DNA of 64,000 nucleotides, from contig DAINDF010000001.1 of NCBI GenBank assembly GCA_036732005.1, forward strand, positions 62,001 to 126,000, given 5' to 3'. The first letter of the stretch is position 1, and each line of letters starts with the position of its first letter. The notes under the pieces were generated by a model. That model was not told where the DNA came from. It made no database searches and worked only from the letters and a program-made list of their open reading frames with translations. Shown in pieces: positions 26,124-34,302 of this stretch. This DNA is from UBA1926 sp036732005. GTDB lineage: Bacteria; Planctomycetota; Phycisphaerae; Phycisphaerales; UBA1924. The position numbers and the translations under genes were made by a program.

Positions 26124-26704
26124 CCGGACGGGCACGCGCCAGGCTCGGGGTGTTCATCTCCGGATCGGGCCGCACGCTCATGAACCTGGTCGATCGGTGC
26201 GCCCGGGGAGCGATCAACGCCGAGATCGTCGATGTCGTGGCGTCCAAGCCGTGCGCGGGCGCCGACCGTGCGCGCGCCGCGGGCCTGCCGGTCGAGATCA
26301 TCCCGGGCGACATCCCGGCCGACGCCCTCCTGGACCGCGTGGAGCGGCTGCGGCTCGACTGGGTGGTGCTCGCGGGCTACCTGCGGCTCGTGCCCGTGCC
26401 GCCGGCGCTGCGGGAGCGGATCATCAACATCCATCCCGCCCTGCTCCCAGGCGACGGGACCAGCGGGCGATTCGGCGGGCCGGGGCTGTACGGGCTGCGT
26501 GTGCACCGGGCGGTGCTCGAGGCCGGGGAACGCGAGAGCGGGTGCACGGTTCACTACTGTGACGACCGGTACGACAGCGGGTCGATCATCCTCCAAGCCC
26601 GCTGCCCGGTGCTTCCGACCGACACGCCCGAGGATCTCGCCGCACGGGTGTTCGAGCTCGAATTGGAGGCCCTGCCCCGGGCCCTGCAACTCCTGATCGG
26701 GTAG
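26120..26704 (+). CDS. purN: Phosphoribosylglycinamide formyltransferase
   Basis: 194 residues, the usual length for PurN, which formylates GAR using 10-formyl-tetrahydrofolate in purine synthesis. The N terminus has GVFISGSGRTLMNLVD (phosphate-binding loop). The catalytic region reads INIHPALLPG, with Asn and His in place, and the catalytic Asp region reads GCTVHYCDDRYDSGSIILQ. The usual 'F-G...A' loop is slightly altered here (GTSGRFGGPGLYG). The ATG overlaps the STAS stop by four bases. No other purine genes are nearby. Confidence 0.9.
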   Translation: MTGRARARLGVFISGSGRTLMNLVDRCARGAINAEIVDVVASKPCAGADRARAAGLPVEIIPGDIPADALLDRVERLRLDWVVLAGYLRLVPVPPALRERIINIHPALLPGDGTSGRFGGPGLYGLRVHRAVLEAGERESGCTVHYCDDRYDSGSIILQARCPVLPTDTPEDLAARVFELELEALPRALQLLIG

Positions 26705-26747
26705 ACCCGTACAGGAATGTGCGGCGCGGGGCGCGGAGGGTCGGCAC

Positions 26748-28415
26748 TTGCCGAGGGGCTGGGCATGGCTGGGGGCGGCGGTGTTGGGCTGGTGCGCCCT
26801 GCCGGCGATCGCGTCGACCCCGGACGAGGGGCCGGACGATGACGAGGCCCTGATCGAGGAGGCGGCGCGGGCGATGTCGGCGCGGGCCGAGGCGAAGGCC
26901 CGCTCGGGGGCGCTGACGGCGCGCGCGCTCGACGCCTTCCGCGACGGGGATTTCGACGCGGCCGAGCGAGTGCTCCTCGACCAACTCGGGGTGGACCCGG
27001 GAAACTTCGTCGTGCATTACAACCTCGCGTGCGCCCGGGCCGCCCTGGGGAGCCTCGACAAGGCGAACGCGTCGCTCCGGCGGGCCGTCGAACTGGGGTT
27101 CGCGAACGAGCGGCACCTGCGGGCCGACCCGTACCTCCGCCCGCTGGCGGGAACGGAGGCGTTCGAGTCTCTGCTGGCGAACTGGGGCGGGGTGCTCGAG
27201 GCCCAGCGTCGGGCGCGGGTCGAGCAGGCGCGGGGATGGGTGAGCGGGCGGGTGGTCGAGCGGGGGGACGAGGCGCTCCGGGTCGACCTGCTCTCGGCGC
27301 ACGACGAGGTGTCGACGGACCAGGCCCTGCTGGAGATCCGGCGTGTGGCGCGCTGGTCGGGGAGCCTGATGCCGGGGGCCGCGGACTCCGGGGAGGGGGC
27401 CCCGTTCGTGGTGGTTGCGTTGCCCTCTGAGGAGGACTTCCTGAAGTGGGCCTTCTGGACTTATGGACAGCGGGCCCGGAGGGCGTTCGCGGGGATCGGG
27501 GGGGCGTACGAGCACGACGACAAGCGGCTCGTGGCTCGCGATCTCGGGCCGACGCTGCGGCACGAGTTCTTCCATGTGCTGCACTGGCGCGACATGGACC
27601 GGCTGGGGCAGGTCCACCCGATCTGGATCCAGGAGGGGCTTGCGAGCCTGGTCGAGGACATGGACCCGGTCCGGATTGTGCGCAAGCGTCTGGCGGGGCC
27701 TCCGCCTGTTCGGTCGAACGCCGGGATCGACCCCCGGCTGACCGCAGAGCCCTCGGTCGAACCTGATCCACAGCGGGCCGAGAGGCCGGCGGACGATGAC
27801 GCGTTTGTACCCGCGCCGTCGTGGCGGACGAACATCGTCCGCCGCATCGCGAACGGCGGGGGGCTGCCGGGCCTCGGGGAACTGGCCTCGATGGACCATC
27901 AGACCTTCTCGACGCGTCGCCCGCTGGCGACTTATGCGCACGCGCGGACGGTGTTCATGTTCCTGAGTGACCGGGGGGCGCTGGAGTCCTGGTACCGGGT
28001 GTACACAACCGACCCGGAGCGGGGCTACGCGGCGGACCCGGGCGGCCTTCGCGCGATGGAGGCTGTGCTCGGGATGGAGGTCGCGGAGATCGAGGCCCGC
28101 TACCGCGAGTGGGTGCTGCGGGAGTTGCCCGAGGTCGCGGAAACGGGGACCGACCTGCGGGGCGTGATCGGCGTGGACATCGAGGCGGGGGAGGGCGATG
28201 GGCCCGTCGTGACGGGGCTGCCCCCGGGGGCCCGCAAGCGGACGGGGCTGCGCCGCCTGGATGTGATCACCGCGATCGACGGGAGACCGGTGCGGGACAT
28301 GAAGGAACTGGTGCGGGTGCTGTCGGACTACGCGCCCGGCGAAACCGTGACGGTGGCGTACCGACGGGTGAAACTGCACGGCCAGACCGAGGTCCCGCTC
28401 CAGCCGAGGCAGTAG
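26748..28415 (+). CDS. Exported TPR / HEFFH metallopeptidase-like / PDZ protein
   Basis: 555 residues. A signal peptide (hydrophobic core WLGAAVLGWCALPAIAS) precedes TPR-like helices (~60-130: DAFRDGDFDAAERVLLDQLGV, VHYNLACARAALGSLDKA). The central part carries RHEFFHVLHWRD, a zincin-type H-E-x-x-H, with WIQEGLASLVED about 20 residues later. The latter resembles the E-containing third ligand of 'gluzincin' peptidases. The last ~90 residues are PDZ-like (VVTGLPPGA.....GLRRLDVITAIDGRPV). It is probably a periplasmic zinc peptidase or an inactive relative. The start is a TTG with GGAGGG seven bases upstream. The next gene starts 27 bases on. Confidence 0.65.
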   Translation: MPRGWAWLGAAVLGWCALPAIASTPDEGPDDDEALIEEAARAMSARAEAKARSGALTARALDAFRDGDFDAAERVLLDQLGVDPGNFVVHYNLACARAALGSLDKANASLRRAVELGFANERHLRADPYLRPLAGTEAFESLLANWGGVLEAQRRARVEQARGWVSGRVVERGDEALRVDLLSAHDEVSTDQALLEIRRVARWSGSLMPGAADSGEGAPFVVVALPSEEDFLKWAFWTYGQRARRAFAGIGGAYEHDDKRLVARDLGPTLRHEFFHVLHWRDMDRLGQVHPIWIQEGLASLVEDMDPVRIVRKRLAGPPPVRSNAGIDPRLTAEPSVEPDPQRAERPADDDAFVPAPSWRTNIVRRIANGGGLPGLGELASMDHQTFSTRRPLATYAHARTVFMFLSDRGALESWYRVYTTDPERGYAADPGGLRAMEAVLGMEVAEIEARYREWVLRELPEVAETGTDLRGVIGVDIEAGEGDGPVVTGLPPGARKRTGLRRLDVITAIDGRPVRDMKELVRVLSDYAPGETVTVAYRRVKLHGQTEVPLQPRQ

Positions 28416-28441
28416 GCTGACCGGGTTGAAAGGAGTCGGCG

Positions 28442-29929
28442 ATGGGGTCTGGGCTCGGGAGAATCCTGCGACGGTTCCTGCTCGGCCTGGGTGTGACGGC
28501 CGCGGTTCTGGCTCTCGTCACGGGTTGGTTGTGGTGGCTGGGCGGGGGCACGCCGACGGTGTCGGTTGACTATGTCGCGAAGTTGAACGAGCGGTCGCTG
28601 CGTCTCGATGAGCAGGATCGGGCCTGGCCGATCTACCAGCGGGCGATCGCCCGGCTGCCGTCTGGCGAGGCCCTGAAGGCGTTCGATGATCTGTTTGCGC
28701 GGGTCTCGCCGGGGGATGAGCGGTGGGGCGAGTGCGTCTCGACGCTCGCGGATCACGAGGAAACGCTGCGTCTGATTCGCGAGGGGGCGGCGAAGCCGGG
28801 CACGGGGATTGTCCTCGGGGCGTCGGCGGAGGGCGAGGGCGAGGGAGCCGGGGGCGTTCCGGACCGGACGGAGCCGACCTGGGTGGTGCAGATCCTGCTG
28901 CCGCAGTTGGGTGAATTCCGCCGGATGGCGAGGCTGCTGCGGGCGGACGCGTTGCACGCCGCGGAATTGGGGGAGGGCGACCGGGCCGCGGGTGATCTCG
29001 AGGCGCTGGCGGGCCTCGGGCGGCATGCGCGGGAGCACCCGATCCTGATCAGCCAACTCGTCTCGCAGGCGATCGGGGCGCTCGCGTCGGAATGTGCGCG
29101 AGAGCTCATCCACGGGTTCCCGGGTGTCCTGGACGACGACGCGTTGCGGCGGGTTGACGCGGCCATCGCCGGGGCGTTCACGGGGCCGGAGGCCGCGATC
29201 GACCTGACGGGCGAGCGGTATTTCTTTCTTGATGTCATCCAGCGTGTCTACACCGACGACGGGCATGGAAACGGGCGGATCACGGCCGTGGGGTTGCAGC
29301 AGCTCACGCCCGCGATCCAGGTGGACCCGCCGATGGTGTTGCAGGCGAACCGGGTCGCGACGGGGTTCGCCTCGCTGTTCTCGAAGGACCGGGCGGAGAT
29401 CACGGCGCTGGTGAATCGGATTTACGACGGGATGGAGGCGTACGGCCGAACCCCGGGGTGGCAGAGGGGTCCGAATGAGATCGACGCCGAGGTCGAACGG
29501 ATGTACGCGGAGCGTCGGTCGCTCGATGTCGGCGAGCTGCTGGTGTCGCTGCTGATGCCGGCGCTGGGGAGGGCGGTGGTGACGACGGAGCGTTCCGGAT
29601 TCGAGGCGGAGGCAACCCGCGTTGTGATCGCACTCGAGCGGTTCAGGCTCGCGAATGGTCGGTGGCCGGACGAGTTGGGGCAGTTGGTTCCGCAGTACCT
29701 CGGGTCGTTGCCGCGAGATCTGTTCACGGGCGAGTCGTTGCGGTACGCCCTCGGCGCCTCGGGCCCGGTGCTGTACTCACTCGGCGTGGACCGCGACGAC
29801 GACGGGGGTCGAGCCGCGGCGCAGGCCCGCGATTGGGCGAGCGCCGAGCAGGCCGCGTGGTTTGTGGCGGAGAAGCCGGGCGTGCGCGACGGGGACTGGG
29901 TGCTGTACCCGCCATCGCCGGGAGAGTGA
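28442..29929 (+). CDS. Membrane-anchored protein with a GspG-like C-terminal region
   Basis: 495 residues. One N-terminal membrane helix (FLLGLGVTAAVLALVTGWLWWL) anchors a large outer part. Residues ~45-400 are helical and not recognised. The last ~100 residues read VVIALERFRLANGRWPDELGQLVP, then LPRDLFTGESLRYALG and YSLGVDRDDDGG. This matches the soluble part of major pseudopilins ('A.E.Y....G.YP..L..L......D.W......Y.....Y.S.G.DG..G'). The pseudopilin methylation motif is absent, so it is not itself a pilin. This architecture recurs in Planctomycetes with no known role. AAGGAG lies seven bases before the ATG, and TAGGCT (28413-28418) overlaps the previous stop codon. Confidence 0.6.
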   Translation: MGSGLGRILRRFLLGLGVTAAVLALVTGWLWWLGGGTPTVSVDYVAKLNERSLRLDEQDRAWPIYQRAIARLPSGEALKAFDDLFARVSPGDERWGECVSTLADHEETLRLIREGAAKPGTGIVLGASAEGEGEGAGGVPDRTEPTWVVQILLPQLGEFRRMARLLRADALHAAELGEGDRAAGDLEALAGLGRHAREHPILISQLVSQAIGALASECARELIHGFPGVLDDDALRRVDAAIAGAFTGPEAAIDLTGERYFFLDVIQRVYTDDGHGNGRITAVGLQQLTPAIQVDPPMVLQANRVATGFASLFSKDRAEITALVNRIYDGMEAYGRTPGWQRGPNEIDAEVERMYAERRSLDVGELLVSLLMPALGRAVVTTERSGFEAEATRVVIALERFRLANGRWPDELGQLVPQYLGSLPRDLFTGESLRYALGASGPVLYSLGVDRDDDGGRAAAQARDWASAEQAAWFVAEKPGVRDGDWVLYPPSPGE

Positions 29930-29961
29930 GGGGCCCCGGGGCCAGCGTCCCGGGGTGCTGG

Positions 29962-29967
29962 TAGACT
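29962..29967 (+). promoter_or_regulatory. -10 box (TAGACT) of thyA, leaderless start
   Basis: TAGACT, then six bases, then the thyA ATG at 29974. There is no ribosome site. The initiator geometry equals that at imuA and the thioesterase gene. Confidence 0.4.
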
Positions 29968-29973
29968 CCGCCC

Positions 29974-30822
29974 ATGCGTGAGTATCACGATGTTCTCCGG
30001 CGGATCATGGACGAGGGCGTCCGCAAGGACGACCGCACGGGGACGGGGACCCTCTCGATCTTCGGGCATCAATCGCGGTACGACCTCTCGAACGCGGACG
30101 GGTCGGCGGGGCCGGCGACGCCCGAATCGGGGTTCCCGCTCGTGACCACGAAGAAGCTGCACCTGCGGTCGATCGTGCACGAGTTGCTCTGGTTCCTGCG
30201 CGGGGTGACTATTGGGGGCTCGCTCGGGGCCGGGGGGGTGACTATCGGGGAGGTGTGGGCGGACGTGCAGGGTTAGCTGGGCCGGGTGTACGGGCGGCTG
30301 TGGCGGTGCCGGCCCACGGCGGGCGGGGGCGGGGTTGACCAGATCGCGGAGTTGGTGCGCGGGCTCAAGCAGGACCCGATGAGCCGGCGGCACCTGGTGT
30401 GCGCGTGGAATGTCGGGCAGATCGCGGAGATGGCGCTGCCCCCCTGCCACTGCCTGTTCCAGTTCGATGTCGCGCCGGCGTCGGACGGGGGGCCGGCGCG
30501 GCTGTCTTGCCAGCTCTACCAGCGGTCGGCGGATGTGTTCCTCGGGGTGCCGTTCAACATCGCGAGTTACGCGTTGCTGACGATGATGCTGGCGCAGGTG
30601 TGCGGGTACAGGCTGGGGTCGTTCATCCACACCATGGGCGACGCGCACCTCTACACGAACCATCTGGAGCAGGCGTCGCTGCAGTTGTCCCGCGAGCCGA
30701 GGGCGAGGCCGATCGTGCGGCTGAACCCGGCGGTGCGGTCGATCTTCGATTTCGCGTACGAGGACATCGAGGTGGTCGGGTACGACCCGCACCCGGCGAT
30801 CCGGGCGGCGGTGGCGGTGTGA
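29974..30822 (+). pseudogene. thyA: Thymidylate synthase, interrupted by an amber codon
   Basis: The frame encodes ThyA from MREYHDVLRRIMDEG to the C-terminal GYDPHP.I.A.VAV, 282 codons without any shift. It is broken by a TAG at 30274-30276. Before it come DDRTGTGT and LLWFLRG. After it come the catalytic cysteine in PPCHCLFQF (about residue 158), LSCQLYQRSADVFLGVPFNIASYA and HLYTNHLEQ, all normal. Around the stop (30205-30315) many near-invariant residues are lost: 'GDTN' reads GVTI, 'IWDEWAD' reads IGEVWAD, 'GxLGPVYGxQWR' reads G-stop-LGRVYGRLWR. Most differences are single-base. Either the gene is dead, or this patch is badly called sequence. A second dTMP route (ThyX) is not in the window. 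Confidence 0.85.
30202..30250. repeat. 16-base direct repeat inside the damaged part of thyA
   Basis: GGGGTGACTAT(T/C)GGGG occurs at 30202-30217 and 30235-30250, differing at one base and 33 bases apart. The first copy replaces the codons that should read GDTN. The second covers the VTIW codons. This suggests local copying or a sequence-quality artefact at G runs. Confidence 0.7.
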
Positions 30823-30884
30823 GGCGACTGGATATGTAGTCGAGTGCGTCGTCGCGCCCCTCTGCGCGAGCACCGAAAGGGTGG

Positions 30885-31574
30885 TCAGATCTCGACGATG
30901 CCCTCGCGGATGGCAAAGCGGGCGAGCTCGACGCGGTCGTGGAGCCCGAGCTTCTCCATGATCGAGGAGCGGTGGGCGTCGACGGTCTTGGGGCTGCGGT
31001 GGATGGCCGCGGCGATCTCGTTGCGCGACATGCCCTTGCCGATCATGCGGAGGATCTGGAGTTCGCGGGGGGTGATCTTGCTGAGGCGGGATTCCGGGGC
31101 GTTCTTGTCGGCGGCCGCGGTTGGTCGGTTGGGGTCGAGGCCGCAGCGGCTGATGACCTCGGGGCTGAAGGCGAATCGGCCGGCGGCGACCTGGCGGATG
31201 GCGTCGATGATGGCGGCGGGTGCGTCTCGTTTGGAGACATAGCCCCACGCGCCGGCCTTGACGGCGACATCGAGGTAGGCGTGACGGATGAAGGCGCTGA
31301 GGAGGATGACACGGCACTCGGGGCATCGGGCCTTGAGGTCCTCGATGGTCTCGAAGGGGTCGCGCCCGGGCATGTCGATATCCATGAGCAGGACCTGGGG
31401 GGCCTCGCGGGCGACGGCCTCGACAAGGCCGTCGGCCGACCCCAAGGAGCCGACGAACTGGAGCCCTGTTTCCCGGTCGAACCTGGCCCTGAGCCCCTCG
31501 ATGAGGAAGGCGTGGTCATCGGCACAGAAGATGCGGATACGCGCGCTCTGCTCGGGCTCCAGTGTCGACATCAT
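30885..31574 (-). CDS. NarL/FixJ-type response regulator
   Basis: 229 residues. The receiver domain has the acidic pair in FCADDHAF (Asp19/Asp20), the phosphorylation site Asp65 in LLMDIDMPG, and the conserved Lys in YVSKRD. After a short linker, the LuxR-type helix-turn-helix reads LTPRELQILRMIGKGMSRNEIAAAIHRSPKTVDAHRSSIMEKLGL, shown here as ITPRELQILRMIGKG then SPKTVDAHRSSIMEKL. It should bind DNA as a phosphorylated dimer. The ATG at 31574 overlaps the stop of the upstream kinase by four bases, so the two form a pair. Target genes cannot be inferred. Confidence 0.92.
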   Translation of the reverse strand: MMSTLEPEQSARIRIFCADDHAFLIEGLRARFDRETGLQFVGSLGSADGLVEAVAREAPQVLLMDIDMPGRDPFETIEDLKARCPECRVILLSAFIRHAYLDVAVKAGAWGYVSKRDAPAAIIDAIRQVAAGRFAFSPEVISRCGLDPNRPTAAADKNAPESRLSKITPRELQILRMIGKGMSRNEIAAAIHRSPKTVDAHRSSIMEKLGLHDRVELARFAIREGIVEI

Positions 31575-34216
31575 GGGGGATCCCCTACGGGCCCAAGCCC
31601 GGCGGCGAGCGACTGCCGTATCCCGGCCACCCCGCCGGCCGGATCGACCTCGACCCGTCTTGGCGGGCTGGGATCAGAACGATGCCCGCCCGCCGCCTGC
31701 GTTTTCTCTTCCCGGGAGACCACGACCAGATCGGGGGGAGTCGCGGCCCCATCGCTGACAAGCGTACAGCCTAGGCCGGTGAGGAGTTGCTCGCAGAGGG
31801 CGGCGATCCTGGAATCTCGAATTGCGACCCTGACGAGCGGCCTGCCTGCCGGGGTGGTGGCATCGGAGTTGTGGAGCGGAATATCCAGGGTCGCGACTGC
31901 CCCCCCGGATGGGCGGTTTTCGAGCACAAAGGTGCCCCCGGCGAGTTTGGCGATCCCGGCGACGATGCTCAGGCCCAGCCCGGTCGAGAGGCCCCGGACC
32001 TTGGTGGTGAAGAAGGGCTCGGGGGCTCGACGGGCGATGGTGTCGGAGATGCCGGGTCCGTTGTCGACGCACTGAACACGGAGGAGGGCCTGGGCCGGGA
32101 GGGCGCGCACGGCGAAGGTGATGGACGCTTCGGGGTTCGAGGAGCGTCCGAGGGCCTCGACGGCGTTGACGAGGAGGTTCATCGCGGCGCGGGAGAAGAG
32201 GTGCTTGGGGATCGAGGCGAGGGCGCCGGGGGCGTCGACGGTGAGCGAGAACTCGATGCCCGGGGTTACGGCCTGCTCGAACAGGGGGAGCATCTCGCGG
32301 GCCCAATTCTCGACCGAGAAAGGGGGCGAGATCGAGGGGCCATTGCTCGCGGAGGCGTCGGACTCGCCCGCGAGCAGGGCGAGACCCTCGCCGAGATCGT
32401 CGACAAACTCGATTCCCGTGCGCACAGCGTTGAGGGAGACGCGCTGCATCTCGTTGAGGTCGGCATCGCTGATGGTGTCGAGGTGGCACCGCACGGGGAG
32501 GAGCATGTTGCTCAGATCATGGCTCAGACCTGTCGCGAGGCGCCCCAGGGCAGCGAGGCGTTCGGCGTCTTCGAGGCGTCTTTGAGACTCAGCGAGGGCG
32601 AGGGTTCGCTGCTCGACGAGGCGTTCGAGGTCGTCTCGGTGGGCGGCGAGTTCGGCCTCGGCGTGGCGGTGGTCGGTGACATCCATGCCGAGGGCGCAGG
32701 CGCCGATGAACCGGCCCCTTGTATCCCGCAGACGGGACTGCATCCAGACGATGGATCGCCGGGTCCCCGATTTGGTGACCAGTTGCCCCTCGGCGCGAGG
32801 GGGGAGTTGGTCGAGGTCGAAGACCAGGCCGAGGTTGACCTCCTCGGGCCGGAGGGTGAGCGGGGGGATGAAGATGCGGCGCCACCCGATGCCGACGATC
32901 TCCTGCTCGGTCCAGCCGGTGAGATTGAGGAAGAACTCGTTGGCGAAGAGGATGCGGCCCTGTTCGTCGGTGACGACGCCGGCGAGGTCGACATTCTGGA
33001 GGATGTCGCGGTATCTGCGTTCGGACTCGCGGAGGGCCTCGAACGCCTCGTGGCGATCGGTGACATTGATCCCAACTCCCCATGCGCGCCAGCCCGGGAT
33101 GGGGCAGCGGGCGGCGATGTTCGACCAGAGGATCCGGCGGATGATGCCGTCGGCACAGGTCACGCTCCGCTCGACCTCGTCGTAGTCGCCGAAGTCGAGA
33201 TCGGCCCATGTGCGGAACCACGCGGCCCGCTCGGCGTCGCTGGGATAGAGAAGCTCGAAGAATGCGCGGTTGCCGATGATCTGCGCGGCCGAATAGCCGG
33301 TGATGCGCTCGGCGTGCTCGTTCCAGAGGACGGGAACGAGGTTCTCGTCAAGGGCCCAGACGATGACGGGGATCTTGTCGATGACGCGTTCGAGACGGGC
33401 GCGGGCCTGGCTGATCTCACGCTGGGCGCGGACCTGTTCGGTGATGTCCTCGGCGAGGGAGGCGACACCGATGACGCGCTGATTCTCGTCGAGGAGCGTG
33501 GTGTTGTGCCACCGGCACTGGATGACGCGGCCGTCCTTGGTGATGTTGGTGTTGATGCTGCTGGTGCCGCCGGTGTTGCGGAGGAGTTGGTCCCAGACCT
33601 CGTCGACGATCTCCCGGGATGCCTCTTCCACGATGAGGGGGAAGACATCGCGGGATTCGACCTCGTGGAAGGCGAATCCGAAAATGCGTTCGGCGGAGGG
33701 ATTCCAGGCGCGGACGCTGCGGTCCGGGCGCCATTCGATGACGGCGAGGGGGGTGCTCTCGAAGTGGGCGGCGAGCAGGCGGCGTCCTCGGGCCTCGGCC
33801 TGCTCGGCCTCGCGCCTCGCGGTGATGTCGGTGACCGAGATGGCACGCCTCCCCGGGATGGCGTTGGCGTCCCCGATCGCGATGTCGGCGTCGAACGGCT
33901 CGCCGTGGCACCTGCGAACCGCGACGCGTTCGATCTTGGCGGGCCCCGGGCCGAGGAGGGCGTGGTCGAGCCAGGCGGCGAAGCGGGGGTGATCGGGGTC
34001 GGGGATGATCTCGAGGATCGGCTTGCCGAGGATCATCTCGGTGGTGCAGCCGATCTGATTGAGGAGCGTTGCGTTCGCGAAGCGGACTCGGCGGTCGGGG
34101 TCGATCAGGCCGATGCCGTGGGGGATGGCGTCGAGGACGGAGGGATCGGGGGGCGACGCCTTCTCGGCGGGGCAGGCCGGTTGAGGATCGTCTTGATGCC
34201 TGTTCTGGCTGGGCAT
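31571..34216 (-). CDS. Four-PAS sensor histidine kinase
   Basis: 881 residues with no membrane segment, so a cytoplasmic sensor. Four PAS domains follow in series: ~27-135 (GIGLIDPDRRVRFANATLL), ~150-270 (FGFAFHEVESRDVFP), ~285-400 (ITGYSAAQIIG) and ~405-530 (GVVTDEQGRILFANEFFLNLTGWTEQE). A short coiled stretch leads to the H-box with His566 in ATGLSHDLSN, an atypical HisKA. Then come the ATPase motifs N (NLLVNAVEAL), G1 (DNGPGI) and G2 (GLGLSI). The last ~75 residues look like a degenerate receiver (VRVAIRDSRIAALCEQLL) without a phospho-Asp. It is paired with the following response regulator. TAGAAT (34263-34268) probably forms the -10 box. Confidence 0.9.
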   Translation of the reverse strand: MPSQNRHQDDPQPACPAEKASPPDPSVLDAIPHGIGLIDPDRRVRFANATLLNQIGCTTEMILGKPILEIIPDPDHPRFAAWLDHALLGPGPAKIERVAVRRCHGEPFDADIAIGDANAIPGRRAISVTDITARREAEQAEARGRRLLAAHFESTPLAVIEWRPDRSVRAWNPSAERIFGFAFHEVESRDVFPLIVEEASREIVDEVWDQLLRNTGGTSSINTNITKDGRVIQCRWHNTTLLDENQRVIGVASLAEDITEQVRAQREISQARARLERVIDKIPVIVWALDENLVPVLWNEHAERITGYSAAQIIGNRAFFELLYPSDAERAAWFRTWADLDFGDYDEVERSVTCADGIIRRILWSNIAARCPIPGWRAWGVGINVTDRHEAFEALRESERRYRDILQNVDLAGVVTDEQGRILFANEFFLNLTGWTEQEIVGIGWRRIFIPPLTLRPEEVNLGLVFDLDQLPPRAEGQLVTKSGTRRSIVWMQSRLRDTRGRFIGACALGMDVTDHRHAEAELAAHRDDLERLVEQRTLALAESQRRLEDAERLAALGRLATGLSHDLSNMLLPVRCHLDTISDADLNEMQRVSLNAVRTGIEFVDDLGEGLALLAGESDASASNGPSISPPFSVENWAREMLPLFEQAVTPGIEFSLTVDAPGALASIPKHLFSRAAMNLLVNAVEALGRSSNPEASITFAVRALPAQALLRVQCVDNGPGISDTIARRAPEPFFTTKVRGLSTGLGLSIVAGIAKLAGGTFVLENRPSGGAVATLDIPLHNSDATTPAGRPLVRVAIRDSRIAALCEQLLTGLGCTLVSDGAATPPDLVVVSREEKTQAAGGHRSDPSPPRRVEVDPAGGVAGIRQSLAAGLGPVGDPP

Positions 34217-34262
34217 GGCGCGACCGCGGCGGAGCGGCCTTGCCGACTACGCCTTGAGCGCC

Positions 34263-34268
34263 ATTCTA
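34263..34268 (-). promoter_or_regulatory. -10 box (TAGAAT) of the histidine kinase gene
   Basis: TAGAAT on the minus strand, 46 bases before the kinase ATG, in a short gap after glnN. No clear -35 is seen. Confidence 0.35.
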
Positions 34269-34302
34269 GGTCCCGGGGGAGGCCTCCACAATCGACTCGG
34301 GC

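Noticed and set aside
30274..30276. The thyA amber codon as a programmed read-through or pyrrolysine site
   Set aside because: The flanking residues are also wrong at invariant positions and no read-through context or insertion element was seen; a damage or sequence-quality explanation is simpler.
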